DNA of 64,000 nt from Portulaca oleracea (GCA_029582165.1 CM055872.1:50177195-50241194), one strand, 5' to 3'; shown: positions 1-10,302, counted from the stretch's first letter. Program-made: numbers and translations. Notes: generated by a model not told the origin, from the sequence alone.

Positions 1-338
1 CCAAAACATACAATCAAACAACAATATACGGCCACACACCGATTATTCCTATCGAGACACACACTCGTTTCTAAACATAAGTTACACATTCCAACTTCCA
101 ACAACAATTCCAACACATACAATCAAACAACAATATACGGCCACACGCCGATTATTCCTATCGAGCCACACGCTCGTTTCTAAACATAAGTTACACATTC
201 CAACTTCCAACAACAATTCCAACACGTACAATCAAGCAACAACATACGGCCACACGCCGATTATTCCTATCGAGCCACACGCTCGTTTCTAAACATAAGT
301 TACACATTCCAACTTCCAACAACAATTCCAACACATAA
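1..338. repeat. Tandem repeat, 109-bp unit, about three copies
   Basis: The segment beginning AATCAAACAACAATATACGG recurs at 12, 121 and 230, an exact 109-bp period. The copies differ at only a few bases (for example acacaccg versus acacgccg). The array is cut by the window start, so the copy number is a minimum. Its place beyond the 3' end of the minus-strand CACTA coding remnants suggests it is the 3' subterminal repeat region of that element, but no terminal inverted repeat is visible on this side, so that is inference. Confidence 0.9.
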
Positions 339-374
339 ATTATTAAACTAACTTTAGAAGAAAATGACTTACAT

Positions 375-1240
375 AAACTTTGGCCGCCTTCGGGTCAGTC
401 TATTGTTTGTTGTCGTGGTCGTCTTGCTTACAATGATAGTGCTCTATGACGTCCGCCGGGGATGGATGGATCCCGTCACTAGCCTAGGAATATATTTAGA
501 AACATTACAGATATTCCCTTAGAATGTGTATTGATGAAAAACGTCAAAGTAAAAGATGATGGGAGTCTTACCAGTTTTCGCAAGTATTTACCGGCGGACA
601 TCGCGCCACCGTAGTGCTTATTCTGGTCCGGGGCTTTGATCCGATTCGCCGTGTAAGCCTCGACCCGACGCTTATAGGCCTCTTCCTCTCGTTTAGCCCA
701 CATCCTCGCCCGGATTTCAAATGACAAATGGGGGATTTCATTGTTCCTTGGGGTCCTTTTCTCCCGGTAGACCAGGCCCTTAAGGAGGTCGCTGAATTTG
801 CTATGCCACATGTTGAAGACTTCCTCAGCCAGGTCCATTTCGTATTCGAAACGTTGCTACACAATAACAATTAAACACATATTTACTGTCCCATATATAC
901 TAACGAAATCCAAATAAAATAATTAAGTTCCGAAGGATTGTATTCTTACATAGAAATACGACCAATAAACCATTTTGTCAAGATCTTCCATATCACCGGC
1001 GGAAAGAGCCTCCCCTTGGTAATGGGATTTGAGACTCTCCGACACGACCTTAGTAACCTCAGTAATGAGATCCTACAAGAAACGAGCAACAAGTGAGAGA
1101 GTCGCAGTATTTATTAATTATTATGTATTGACCAAAATTAAAGTTGACATACCAGTCTTCCCCCCTAATGAGAGGGGTCCTTGGGTCGGATGGGTCGGGA
1201 GGTATACCGGGCTGGATCTTCCATAGAGGGGATGGTGGGG
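375..1240 (-). pseudogene. CACTA transposase_24-like (Ptta/En/Spm, tnpA-type) gene remnant, four candidate exons
   Basis: Minus-strand exons with plausible splice sites are about 1240-1154, 1074-953, 856-572 and 484-375. The third encodes a charged segment from QRFEYEMDLAEEVF through the RARMWAKREEEAYKRR motif to GGAMSAGKYLRKL and ends at a GTAAG donor. Such segments precede the 'THTKKDGxWVDPKA' signature of plant transposase_24 proteins. The last exon shows a degenerate form of it (TDPKAAKVY), just after an in-frame TAG at 400-402. In autonomous elements this protein binds the subterminal repeats. The premature stop and the lack of a partner TNPD make it a pseudogene. Exon ends are my reading of GT/AG sites and have not been aligned to a database. 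Confidence 0.6.
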
Positions 1241-1468
1241 ACATGGCGTATTCTTAAGCTGCACTATAATAACCAATAATTGACCGCACAAATAATGAAT
1301 TTAAAATTAATTTACATTTGATGCATGCAGTGAGTAATCAGATAACAACCATGCAAACAAATTCAATTATAACCAAACAAAATAAAAAAATTATTTCTAA
1401 ATTGTTACATCGCACAACGTAATGGATGTACAAATGACAATTCAAACAAAAGAACCTACACGTGCGAC

Positions 1469-1970
1469 CTACTCATCATCATCATCACTAAGCAACTCAA
1501 CAAATGCAGCGTTTTCTAATGCTTCATTCCCTTCTAATTCATCATCCTCCACACCCTCTAGTATTCCCCAATCTTCTCCTTCTTCATCATCACTAAATAG
1601 TTCGTCTCCCGAGCCATCTCGATCGTCAAGTAGTTCGAACTCAGCAAGTGATGGGGGGTCCACATTGTTGTCTTCCTGAAATGCTCCATCATGATCATCG
1701 AGTCCATCTATTGTTTGCCTTGCCTTAATTGTCAGTGTAGCAGTCCATGATGATCTATCCTTCTTGGTTGTTGGGTAATGGATGTACACCACTTGTGTAG
1801 CCTGAGATGCCAACACAAAAGGCTCATACACCCTATACCTCTTTGCTTGGTTAACATCAACAAGCTTGTAATGATCCTGCACGACTACGCCACCTTGACC
1901 CGGGTCGAACCATTCAACATTGAACAAGTGGACTTTGTATTCCCTACTACGCCCAGTATAAACTAACTCA
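1469..1970 (-). pseudogene. DUF4216-domain C-terminal fragment of a CACTA TNPD-like protein
   Basis: An open frame of about 165 codons runs from the segment ELVYTGRSREYKVHLFNVEW to an acidic tail ending SDDDDE. The first half has the DUF4216 pattern: an FNVEWFD motif, then VDV, YRVYEPFVLASQATQVVYI. DUF4216 forms the C-terminal part of many plant CACTA TNPD transposases. No start codon or upstream catalytic region is present, because sequence to the right of about 1975 is unrelated duplication and foldback DNA. The tail is unusually acidic (long runs of D and E). The antisense serine-rich ORF at 1422-1679 is a shadow of it. Confidence 0.7.
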
Positions 1971-1980
1971 ATAACCTCTT

Positions 1981-2098
1981 AAGATAACAATTATGTTGGA
2001 TACGAAACAAAGGGATGTGACATAGTTATTTATAACTCATGTCTTCATTTGGGGTTATGAATAATTAAGATAGCAATTATATTGGATACAAAACAAAT
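1981..2098. repeat. Short direct duplication beside the foldback element
   Basis: The segment AAGATAACAATTATGTTGGA at 1981 recurs as AAGATAGCAATTATATTGGA at about 2068, 87 bp away, and both continue into ATACRAAACAAA. The copies are diverged. They mark the point where the DUF4216 coding frame is lost. Confidence 0.7.
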
Positions 2099-2490
2099 TT
2101 ACGCTAACAACTTCAGAGATTAACTTAATTAAAGGCATGTCTCTAAACTTCAATTCACCCTTGTTGTCATGAACAAGTTGTCTGAGTTATATGTACGAGA
2201 AATCCACCGCTTGTGACGTAGCAAATGTCGATCGTTGTGCATTTAGTATCCCAACCACCTATAAAACGAACACCCAAGAAATCAAAGATTGAGTTCTTAA
2301 TTGGGTCTTCATTTTATTAGTGATTGGGATGCTAAAAAACTCAACGATCGATATTTGTTTTGTCACAAACAGTGGATTTCTCATACGTATAACACCGACG
2401 TATTGTTCATCACAACAAGGGTGAATTGACATTTAGATACTTGCCTTTAATTAAGTTATCCAACAAAAGTTGTTAGTCGCGTAAATTCAT
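2095..2490. repeat. Foldback element with long imperfect inverted arms
   Basis: The left arm begins AAATTTACGCTAACAACTT near 2095. The right arm ends as its inverse (AAAGTTGTTAGTCGCGTAAATT) near 2490. Matching blocks continue inward: CAATTCACCCTTGTTG against CAACAAGGGTGAATTG, and GAGAAATCCAC against GTGGATTTCTC. Each arm is roughly 170-190 bp around a spacer of about 60 bp. No coding sequence is seen. It looks like a foldback MITE. Transcribed, it would give a long imperfect hairpin RNA. Confidence 0.8.
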
Positions 2491-2499
2491 TCCTAATCA

Positions 2500-3183
2500 A
2501 ACATAATAACTAACTCATTCACTAATAACTACCAAAATTATCCCAACTCAACACTTTTTTCTAATAATGGTGGATTTTCATGTCGTAGTTTCAAATGAAT
2601 TTAAAGCGTGCTAAAACAATTATATATAACATAACTAACAAAACATTCTTTACACATGTATTAACCTAACCCATACTAATTTACGCATGCTCATAATTTA
2701 TACACATAAACATACAATTAACAATTTTCAAAACTAAAACAATAAATATTACAAAACATAACTAACTAATACAAGTAACATACAATTAATACAAAAATTC
2801 AATAATAAAACACAATTAACACAACAACATATACATAAACATACAATTAACACAACCAACATATCATTACACTAATTGACAAATTTCACCACATACCTAA
2901 CCTAAATAACATACAATACTTAAACAGTAATATAACTAACCTAATTAACATACAATTTCACAACATATCTTTAAACTAATACAACTAACATACAATTAAC
3001 ATACAATACTTACACAGGAATTAACACAAAAATTCAACGAATAAATACTAATTATTCACTCAAATTATTCACAACATAACTAACTAAACAATTTTTTACA
3101 CAAATACTAACCTAATTAATGCATGCTCATAATTTACACAAATAAATATATAATTAACAAAATAGACAAATTTCAAATAATTT
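2500..3183. other. AT-rich filler with iterated ACATACAATTAACA-like words
   Basis: About 680 bp of low-complexity sequence in which variants of ACATACAATTAAC recur many times (for example near 2710, 2795, 2840, 2945 and 2990). There is no coding frame worth reporting. It lies where the TNPD coding region of the CACTA element would be expected. Confidence 0.6.
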
Positions 3184-3540
3184 ACCGGGGAGAACGACGG
3201 CGGCAGTGGGGACGACGGCGACGACGACAACGGCGCCGACGGCGAAGGCGGCGCGGATAGCTACGGCGTCGATGGTGGCACCAAAAAAGTGGTGGTTCCG
3301 GGTCCGATTTGCTAGCAAGAAGAAGGGCTTACGTTGTTATTAACCACCAAAAACTTAAAAGAATTGATAAGGAGGGACAAGAGGAGGACTTATCGTCGTC
3401 GGCTCCGGCGGAATGTGGCGGCAAGCGGCGGTTTCTGGTCCAAGTCACCGGCTAGCAAGAGGAGGGAGAAGAGTAATTGGGTTTTGAGAGAAAGAGTAAC
3501 GGTGCAATTGAATGAGATTGCAGTCGGTCGATAGTTTAAA
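3184..3540. other. GC-rich CGG/CGACGG-repeat block inside the CACTA 5' end
   Basis: GC-rich trinucleotide-like sequence (runs of gacggcg, ggcgacgac, cggcgg) lies abruptly between AT-rich filler and the subterminal repeats. The 66-codon plus-strand ORF at 3334-3534 is basic and Arg-rich and matches nothing I know. Leading GC-rich blocks like this occur in the 5' untranslated or first-exon region of CACTA elements. I assign no protein. Confidence 0.4.
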
Positions 3541-3810
3541 CAGGCGAACGTCGACCGTTCAAGAACGACCGTTCAATTGAACGGTCACTAAGTAACGGCC
3601 GTTTAAATGAATGGTCGTTCAGTGGAACGACCGTTCAATTAAACGGTCGCTACCGAGTGACCGTTCAATTGAACGGTCGCTCCAGTGAACGACCGTTCAT
3701 TTAAACAGTCGTTACCTAGCGACCGTTCATTAACGGTCGTTTTGGAACGGTCGGTCGCCTCTTTCTTGCGACCGTTCATTAAACAGTCGCTTTAAACGGT
3801 CTTATTTAGC
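3541..3810. repeat. CACTA subterminal repeats (GACCGTTCAATTGAACGGTC words)
   Basis: At least ten copies, in both orientations, of a word built on GACCGTTCA / TGAACGGTC. Several pair as the perfect palindrome GACCGTTCAATTGAACGGTC. Short inverted repeats clustered within about 300 bp of the terminus are where the tnpA-type protein of CACTA elements binds. Confidence 0.85.
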
Positions 3811-3817
3811 TTGCCAT

Positions 3818-3826
3818 CTTGTAGTG
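3818..3826 (-). repeat. CACTA terminal inverted repeat (right end)
   Basis: On the minus strand this reads CACTACAAG, the canonical start of plant CACTA elements, followed inward by ATGGCAAGC and then the subterminal repeats. The next three bases outside are AAG. The matching copy of this 3-bp target duplication would lie left of the window. Confidence 0.75.
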
Positions 3827-4411
3827 AAGGAAAGGTAAGGAGCTCAGAATACGCAACAGTTACAGGACAGTGAGGTCCTCAGAACTGCTTATAAGGACAG
3901 AAGCTTGGGTGCAGCTCCTACAAGAAGACTTCACCAAGGAGATTGGTGAAGACAGAACTCGCTAATTAAAGACAGAACACTCTTTCTTTAGCTACACAGT
4001 TGTGAGGGCCTCACTAGATTCGCTTTTCTGGTTACAAAACTCACCATTAACACACTAGTGGTTACACTCAAAATTTGCTTCACTAAAATTCCTACACTTC
4101 CATTATACTCCCTTGGAATTGATGTGTTACAAAGAGGAGGGCAAAGCCTTTTATATATGTCATGATATTCAGCATCAACGACTACTTCTGTTTCCTTCCT
4201 TGTGTCGTTGATCCTTTCCATATTAGCTCCGATTCTCTATGATCTTCATTCTTATGGAACTTTTGGGTCTTCATGCTTTGATTTAGAATCTTCAAGATAA
4301 TCCTTAATATTAGTATAGAATATATCAGGGAATATGCTAGAATATGATGATTAGATACTTCCCTGATTTTCACTGAGATTTTGGTCTTTCGAACAAAATA
4401 TGTGACGGAAA

Positions 4412-4581
4412 TTTGCATACATGGCGTATATACAAATTTGTAGTTTATTTCTACAATCTCCACCTTGATGAGCTTGAGGAGGGCATCAACATCTGCAGTT
4501 TATTTCTACAATTTCCACCTTTTTGTTTGAAAGACAAAATTTGCATACATGGCGTATATACAAATATGTAGTTTATTTCTA
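4412..4581. repeat. Direct repeat pair, about 42 bp, 128 bp apart
   Basis: TTGCATACATGGCGTATATA, continuing into CAAATNTGTAGTTTATTTCTA, occurs at about 4413-4454 and again at 4541-4581, nearly identical. The spacer contains a partial third repeat (CAGTTTATTTCTACAAT). It may be a relic of a duplicated retroelement untranslated region. Confidence 0.8.
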
Positions 4582-4760
4582 AACATTTCATGGTAGGATT
4601 TCTCCCCCTTTTTGTCTTTCGGACAAAAGGAAATAGGAGAATGCAAGCACTGGGAGGAGGAGAGGGACCTCATGCAAGGAGGAGGGATGGTAAGGCTCCC
4701 CCTCAATTTGAGCGGCCTGTAAGGAGGTTGAGGTCCTCATGATATAAGGCTCCCCCTCGG

Positions 4761-4943
4761 TTAGTGCGGTTGACTATGTTTTGTGACCTTACCAATGTCA
4801 AGGATTGTTTCTTGGTGTTTGTCTCCAAAGGTTACCTTTCCAACCTCATTGATTTTGAACTTGGTTGGATCCCTGGTCATGTGTCTAGAGCAACCGTTGT
4901 CTAAGTACCTTAGGTCGTTGTGAGTTTTGACGCATACCTGCAA
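4761..4943 (-). pseudogene. Ty1/copia polyprotein fragment: protease active-site region
   Basis: The 60-codon frame contains LRYLDNGCSRHMTRDPTKF and then GKVTFGDKHQETILDIGK. This matches the copia signature 'W-LDSGCSRHMTGD...F...GKVTFGDN..G.I.G.G'. The catalytic D-S/T-G of the copia aspartic protease reads D-N-G here, so the active site is damaged. The flanking sequence is out of frame. It is a short dead fragment. Confidence 0.75.
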
Positions 4944-5404
4944 CAGAGGACATTTTACCTTTCTAGGTTTCTGACTAAGGGTGAGATCGTTGTGGTGAGG
5001 TCTTTGGGACCCAAATTTTAGTAATGCGTAGAGGTCTGGATCCTTTATACAAGAGAGTTGGTGAGGTCCTTATTTTATTTGCTGTTGGAGGACCTTTGTG
5101 GTAGTGCTCTCTGAGAGGCGAAATATTTAGTGTAGGAAGGAGAGGTCCTTGGTTGGTATGAAAGGGGAATGACTTTTGAGATGATGCTCCCTGAGGGTCG
5201 GAGCATCAGGTGTGAGGGGGATAGGTCCCTTATTAATTTGTGTAGGGATGGTCTTTTGTGACGGCCTCATTTGATGGCCTAGTCATGTCCTTACAACACC
5301 CTTTGACTTCTACGGTTAGTCTTACATTTTCGGCGAGTTTTTTGCGTTTTGGACCCCAAATTTTATGGGCATTTACATTCTGAACCATTTGTTTTCAACT
5401 TTAA

Positions 5405-5805
5405 TGTTTTGGACCCTAAAGTTTGTCGAATGAAGAAAAAAGAACCTTAAAGTTTGTGAGTTAAAAAAAAGCCCTTGTCTCATTCTTTGTTTTCCTCCCA
5501 TGTTTGAATTTCACTCCCGTTTGACGTCAAACTTCAGGATTATGGTTAAAACTGACATTGAAGCTATAATACGCCTCTCTTATTCATGTTAGGGCTACTT
5601 AGACCCCTGAGTACAGGATTTAAGTAACTCCAACATGAATAAGGGAGGTTCATTATAACTTTAATATCAGTTTTAACCTTAGCTTTGAAATTTGACGCTA
5701 ATTGGGAGAGAAATTTAAATATAGAAAGAAAAAGAAAAATGGGAAACAAGCTTTTTTCAACCTCACAAACTTTAGGGTCCTTTTTTTCATTCTACAAATT
5801 TTAAT
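5405..5805. repeat. Foldback element, arms of about 195 bp
   Basis: The left arm starts with GGACCCTAAAGTTTGTCGAA and the right arm ends with its inverse near 5800 (ACAAACTTTAGGGTCC). Pairing continues through GTTAAAACTGACATTGAAG against ATATCAGTTTTAAC to CTTATTCATGTTAGGGCTAC against GTAACTCCAACATGAATAAG near the centre. Arms are about 5405-5603 and 5612-5805. There is no coding content. It is MITE-like, with no clear target duplication. Confidence 0.8.
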
Positions 5806-5819
5806 TGCGACACTGACGA

Positions 5820-6239
5820 TGAGAGTCTTACAAGACTAGTTTAATCACGAGTTTATCAAACAAGTATTTTAGTTATCTTTTTGCTCTCTCCTGATGCATG
5901 CACATCATCTTTTATCAATATAACCCAATTAACTATATGATTAAGTAGACCTTACTTACTTTTTCTAATTAATATAAGTCAAATTCACACTTACCACTGA
6001 AAAGTTGACTAAATAAAGAGAATAATTTTGACTGATCACTTAATACATATCAACAAGTAACATCTCAACTTGAGCCAAACTCAAACTCACTTTTCCGAAT
6101 ACTCAATAGATAGAAGGATTTTAATATATGGTTCAACATAATCAACCTCTAACGCCATTAATATGGTTGGAGTAGTTCTAAACCAGCTACTTAACTCGAT
6201 AGTGAAAACATAATTTTCACTACTAACATAATTACAAGG
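5820..6239. other. Unassigned AT-rich sequence
   Basis: I see no gene, RNA or repeat structure here. Confidence 0.5.
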
Positions 6240-6695
6240 AATTTCGGATGCTAATAAACTATATGTAGTGTTCCATAATAATACACTGAACTTTTTTCTT
6301 GGATAATAATCTACTATACCTTGAGAATTTTGGACAATAATACAAATGAAACGATGTCGACAATGACGGTACTACATGGCAGGCTAAGTAGATGAATTGA
6401 AAAAAAAAATCTTGATTAATTAATATTATATCAACAAGTCCAAATAATTACATGCGCAGAAATTTAAAGTCATATTTATTTATTAGAACTTGTTGACATG
6501 ACGTTAATTTAATCAAGATTTTAATTGTTGTTCCAACTCATCTCCTTAGCCTGTCACGTAGGACTTCCTCCATGTCAGCCAACTCCAACATCATTCCCGA
6601 TACATTATTAACATCCTCAAAGCACAACATATCACTATCTAAGAAAAAAATTGGTCTGTTATTATTGGACACCTCCAAAATATAATATGTCAACA
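6240..6695. repeat. Foldback element with long imperfect arms
   Basis: The strongest pairing is ACATGGCAGGCTAAGTAGATG (6372 region) against CATCTCCTTAGCCTGTCACGT (6540 region), flanked inward by AATCTTGATTAATTAA against TTAATTTAATCAAGATT and by TCAACAAGT against ACTTGTTGA. Outer pairing extends weakly to TTGGATAATAATCT against GGTCTGTTATTATTGG. Arms are up to about 200 bp with many mismatches. Non-coding. Confidence 0.7.
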
Positions 6696-7833
6696 TTCAA
6701 AAAGTTTAATTGATACTTCAATAATAACTTTGTTCAATATCAGCTTATACAAAGTGAAAGACTTAGTATCAAAACTATGCCAACTTAAGTGCAAATGTTT
6801 CGACAAAAGAAAAGATTACAACAAAGGAAGAACACTGAGGCACCCACGCCCAATTTAGACTAAATTAAGAAAGGAAAATTCATTAGTGCCCCGGGATTGA
6901 ACTAAAGCAGAAAAACAAGAATTAATAGTGACTTTGAAAAATCCACACTCGATTAGCACCAGATCAAACATAGGTTGTATAGGAGACACTAACAGGCCAT
7001 CGTCCAACCACTATCTCAACATAACAATTGTTGAGATTAAGGGACAATAGCAAGGACGGAGCTCCCTTGGGCTGACTCAAATAACATTTAATATGTATTA
7101 TGAGATGAAATGTATATGTGTGATGGTAGAATTGATAAGATTATATTTTATCAGACTAAAGGTCTTATGTTCAAATCTTGATGTGTTAATTTTCTTTGTT
7201 TTTTTTTTTACTAAACACAAGTAGAATCATCTCCTTTCATGTCTATTGGATACTCTTTGTATTTTTTGAACTTTAAAATTATTTACTTTCATAGTTTATT
7301 GTTTCATATTGCCAATTTATCATTATTTCATTGAATTTTTATTTTTACAACCCGTTCATATCCTTTCATATATTTAATTAATATTTTCTTCCCCATTGAA
7401 ATTAAGGACTGACTTTGTCCCTACATAATAGCCTCACTTATATCTCCCAATAACGACAACAAACTGTTCAAACCGACTAAGTAAACGTTTATAATACGTT
7501 GATGGAGCAATAAACTAAAATAAAAGGATATAAACTAAGACCAAGTCAAAATCATAAACCCCTTAATCAACAACTCAATCATGCAAATTAGGGATAACAA
7601 TCAAAAGAATATTGATTTTTAAAGCACGCTAAAATTTGAACAATACCACACATTTGAAGATCAAAACTTGAGCAACAAATTTACTAGTAGTGAGCATATT
7701 GGGGGAGGGGGGTTGCGTTTCTCTCGCTTGTGGTTTAGTTTTTGCTCTTCCATTTTATTTATATTTACAATATCTATGTTTGAAAGAATGTATTATTTTT
7801 CTTATTTTCTAGTGATGTCACAACAAGAAAAAC
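6696..7833. other. Unassigned AT-rich sequence
   Basis: About 1.1 kb with no coding frame or RNA that I recognise. The 67-codon ORF at 7668-7871 is low complexity and runs into the next foldback element, so I do not call it. Confidence 0.5.
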
Positions 7834-8191
7834 AACAAAAAATTACTCCAAGGTACCCTAAGTTTTGGTGAAATGTTTTTCTGGTATCTCAACTTTTAAA
7901 AATTAATTTTGAGGTACCCATACTTTTTGGGTTAGTAATTATTTGGTGTTTTTTCCGGTCATTAATTTTATTAAGTGACCAAAATGTCATTGTTCTTCTC
8001 TTCTTGAAGAAATACCCTTGACGAAGAAGAATGAGGGTATTTCGGTCACTTAACAAAATTAATGGCTGGAAAAGCACCAAATAATTACTAACCCAAAAAG
8101 TAAGGGTACCTTAAAATTAGTTTTGCAAAGTTGGGGTATCGAAAAATAGTTTCTCCAAATATTAGGGTACCTTCGAATAATTTTTTGGAGA
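7834..8191. repeat. Foldback element with near-perfect inner arms
   Basis: The left arm contains CCAAGGTACCCTAAGTTTTG, then GGTACCCATACTTTTTGGGT, GTAATTATTTGGTG and TTAATTTTATTAAGTGACC. The right arm carries the inverse of each block in order, ending at TCTCCAAATATTAGGGTACC and AATTTTTTGGAG. Arms are about 165-185 bp and meet in GAAGAAGAATGAGGGTAT-type sequence. This is the best preserved of the window's foldback elements. The minus-strand ORF at 7889-8080 is a by-product of the palindrome. Confidence 0.9.
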
Positions 8192-8438
8192 AACAAGAAA
8201 GGGCAATAAATTTAAAATTTGTAAGGCTGCAAAATAGTTCTTGTTGCATTAATTAGTTAAGGGGCAACAAAATTATATTAGTGTACATAACACAACATAG
8301 GAGTGCACGATTTTAAATTGCCCCACAGGTCCAACTTTTATCCCGAGAACAATAAAAAACTAAAGGTCTATTCATTTCATTAAAAGAAAGCCTTTGTATT
8401 TCTCACGCTCTATCTTCGCTCATATAATCGTCCAACAC

Positions 8439-8441
<3 letters not shown>

Positions 8442-8483
<42 letters not shown>
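8442..8483 (+). repeat. (CT)21 microsatellite
   Basis: An uninterrupted CT dinucleotide run. It is followed 13 bp later by an ATG (8497) that opens a frame of only about 35 codons (MARNVNGDEKVEATIF...). CT tracts are common in plant 5' untranslated regions, but I cannot confirm a gene here. Confidence 0.95.
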
Positions 8484-8487
<4 letters not shown>

Positions 8488-9784
8488 CAAACATCAATGG
8501 CGAGAAACGTCAATGGTGATGAGAAGGTTGAAGCGACAATCTTCTTGTCGAGCATCAATAGGGGTCCAGCGATAAGCATCAATAATGCTCGGCCACTAGT
8601 TTAATCTCAATCTTTCTCTCTTCCTTGATCGAAAAACAATGATATGACGTTGAGCTTAATCTTCTATAATAGAGTTTCTAATTTACTGTGCTGAATATTT
8701 GTCGTCAAGCTTAATTTAGCCCTAAAAATTCATCCAGCTCATCGGCGATGGTGGTGTCGTGGATTCAGACTTGCTACACTTTATTGATTTTGTTTTTGAT
8801 CTTGGCACTAGAATCCAATATGGAGTTGATTGAATTTAGGGACTTTGAGTAAACTTAGGTTCTGAACCGATAGCTATAAAGTTGTGTTTCTATATGTGCT
8901 TCTATTGTGTTTGTTTAGTGCAAGATTTTAGGAGTACTAAGACAAAGGAACTATTTATTTTGAACCTCAATACTTTCATTGTTTTTTTGTTGATTTTTCC
9001 CCTTTCTTTGTCGGCTTATCTTATCCAAGGGACATCAAGTTGGATTCATAACATTCGAGATGTCTTCAAGTATGAAGTACTCAAACTCGGCTTTCTGAGC
9101 TGGATGGTTGCATTGCTAAAGTGTTTGGTGCTATGTTCTTATCTTTTTATCTTTTTTTTAAATGAGGATGAATAGATTTTTCTTTCATTGATGATATGTT
9201 TCAGAGTTAGTGCATCATTATTTATCATCTGATTGTATTTTCTATTTTCTGTCTCTGTCCTGCTGCACATTGTTGCTATTGTTTCAGTGCATTTTTGTGG
9301 ATGTTTTGGTATGTGAATGATTATTTCGAGTCCCTAAAGTCAAGTTGAAGGAGTGGAAAACCTTGCTTGAAGGTTTGGTGTTGATTTAAGTCGAATTTGG
9401 TTGCATTTAGTTAGGATTTTTAACCCTATTTTGTGCCATTTTCTACCCATAATTCTTGTTCACATATAGAGATTTTTGGGTGTTATATGAGGGTTGTAAG
9501 GTGTATTGATGTTGGGATATGCTTGGTTGGGTTAAGGATTGATTGGAGTCTAAGCTACTAAATCAAATAAACTAATCTGGACTGTTGCGATTGTATTTAT
9601 GGATCTTAGAGTGCTCAAGTGATCCTTATAAGAGATATTCAATGGTAGTTTTTTTTAAAATTTTTTATTACAACATGAGTTGAACAGTCCTAGCATGTTA
9701 TAGCTAGTATTTAATAATAATTCTAGCCAATATAATTATCAGATTGAAACATTTATACATATAGATTCTAGTATAATTTTAGCT
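8484..9784. other. Unassigned; possible gene relic or intronic sequence
   Basis: A short frame starts at 8497. A 97-codon plus-strand frame at 8882-9175 includes YLIQGTSSWIHNIRDVFKYE, which I do not recognise. Base composition is a little less AT-rich than the surroundings. No splice-consistent gene could be assembled and no mobile element is recognised. Confidence 0.3.
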
Positions 9785-9789
9785 AGCTA
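9785..9789. repeat. Target site duplication AGCTA (left copy)
   Basis: AGCTA directly precedes the left LTR and is repeated exactly at 11546-11550 after the right LTR. This is the 5-bp duplication expected of LTR-retrotransposon integration. Confidence 0.95.
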
Positions 9790-10007
9790 TGTTAAATTTC
9801 ACCCAATTTGGTGAAATTAAAAGAGAGAAGAGGGGGAGAGATTTGAGAAAAATGATATTATTGATGAGTCTCTACTCAAGAGATACAAGGGGAGAGGAAG
9901 GTTATATATAACCAACCTCCCTAACAAACCAAGAAACAAAATAAAGAAACTAAAGAAACAACATTGTGAACAAATTGGAAACAATACAAGATTTACTATT
10001 CCTAACA
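9790..10007 (-). repeat. LTR (3' LTR of the copia element)
   Basis: 218 bp, beginning TGTTAAATTTCACC and ending CCTAACA on the plus strand. It contains the palindromic TATA-like word GGTTATATATAACC (about 9900-9913). It differs from its partner at only a handful of positions. Confidence 0.95.
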
Positions 10008-10019
10008 ACCCCCCTCAAA
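10008..10019 (-). other. Polypurine tract of the copia element
   Basis: On the minus strand this is TTTGAGGGGGGT immediately upstream of the TG of the 3' LTR, the standard plus-strand priming site. Confidence 0.85.
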
Positions 10020-10029
10020 TTGGAGGGTG

Positions 10030-10302
10030 TCAAAACTCCAATTTGCCAACAATGGAAATCTTGAACTTGAACTCCAACAGCTTCCTCGCCATCACCACAA
10101 TTCCTAATAGTGGGTGAAATGGACGTAGACACGGAAGAACTTCGTGGAGTCTAACGACGAAAGAAAGATAATTGCCGAACTTTTTCCAGGTATTGAAATT
10201 GTCTCCGGCGAACACGTTGGCCATGAGAGACTTTCCTGGTTGATCGGACGAGAGAACGAAGAGACGATCACACGGATCAATCATAATCTTCTTATCAAAC
10301 AT
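10030..10302 (-). pseudogene. Copia-type gag N-terminal fragment (Retrotran_gag_3-like)
   Basis: The 90-codon frame contains DRLFVLSSDQPGKSLMANVF followed by AGDNFNTWKK. This matches the opening of plant copia gag proteins ('DP...FYLHHSDHPG..LV...L.G.NY.TW'). Homology stops soon after the tryptophan. In a normal copia element this segment follows the primer site closely. Here it lies at the far 3' end of the interior, displaced by about 1 kb of captured sequence. It is too short to form capsid. Confidence 0.7.

Larger units (their letters stand above)
1..3826 (-). mobile_element. Decayed CACTA (En/Spm) DNA transposon, left end outside window
   Basis: The right end is a CACTA-type terminus: read on the minus strand it starts CACTACAAG. 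Inside it lie dense short inverted subterminal repeats (3541-3810), as CACTA elements have. Further in are minus-strand remnants of a DUF4216 protein and a transposase_24 (Ptta/En/Spm) protein, in the order expected for an element read right to left. The TNPD/transposase_21 core that should precede DUF4216 is missing. Its place holds a foldback insertion, AT-rich filler and a GC-rich block. The element is therefore a non-functional deletion derivative. The left boundary cannot be seen. Confidence 0.75.
3827..5340 (-). mobile_element. Diverged Ty1/copia relic region
   Basis: The only recognisable coding relic is the protease segment at 4761-4943 on the minus strand. The rest is non-coding and has recurring phrases about 'aggtcctca' and 'ctccccct'. 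No LTR pair, primer-binding site or polypurine tract could be placed, so the limits are approximate: the CACTA terminus on the left and a foldback element on the right. Confidence 0.4.

Noticed and set aside
1..338. CRISPR-like array
   Set aside because: The whole 109-bp unit is repeated with no unique spacers, and this is eukaryotic DNA.
1422..1679. Serine-rich plus-strand ORF
   Set aside because: It is the antisense reading of the acidic DUF4216 tail; low-complexity shadow.
3334..3534. Arg-rich 66-codon plus-strand ORF
   Set aside because: Opposite to the CACTA coding direction and created by CGG-rich sequence.
8497..8604. Short protein starting MARNVNGDEKVEATIF
   Set aside because: About 35 codons with no family match and no supporting downstream exons; kept only as a note in the unassigned region.
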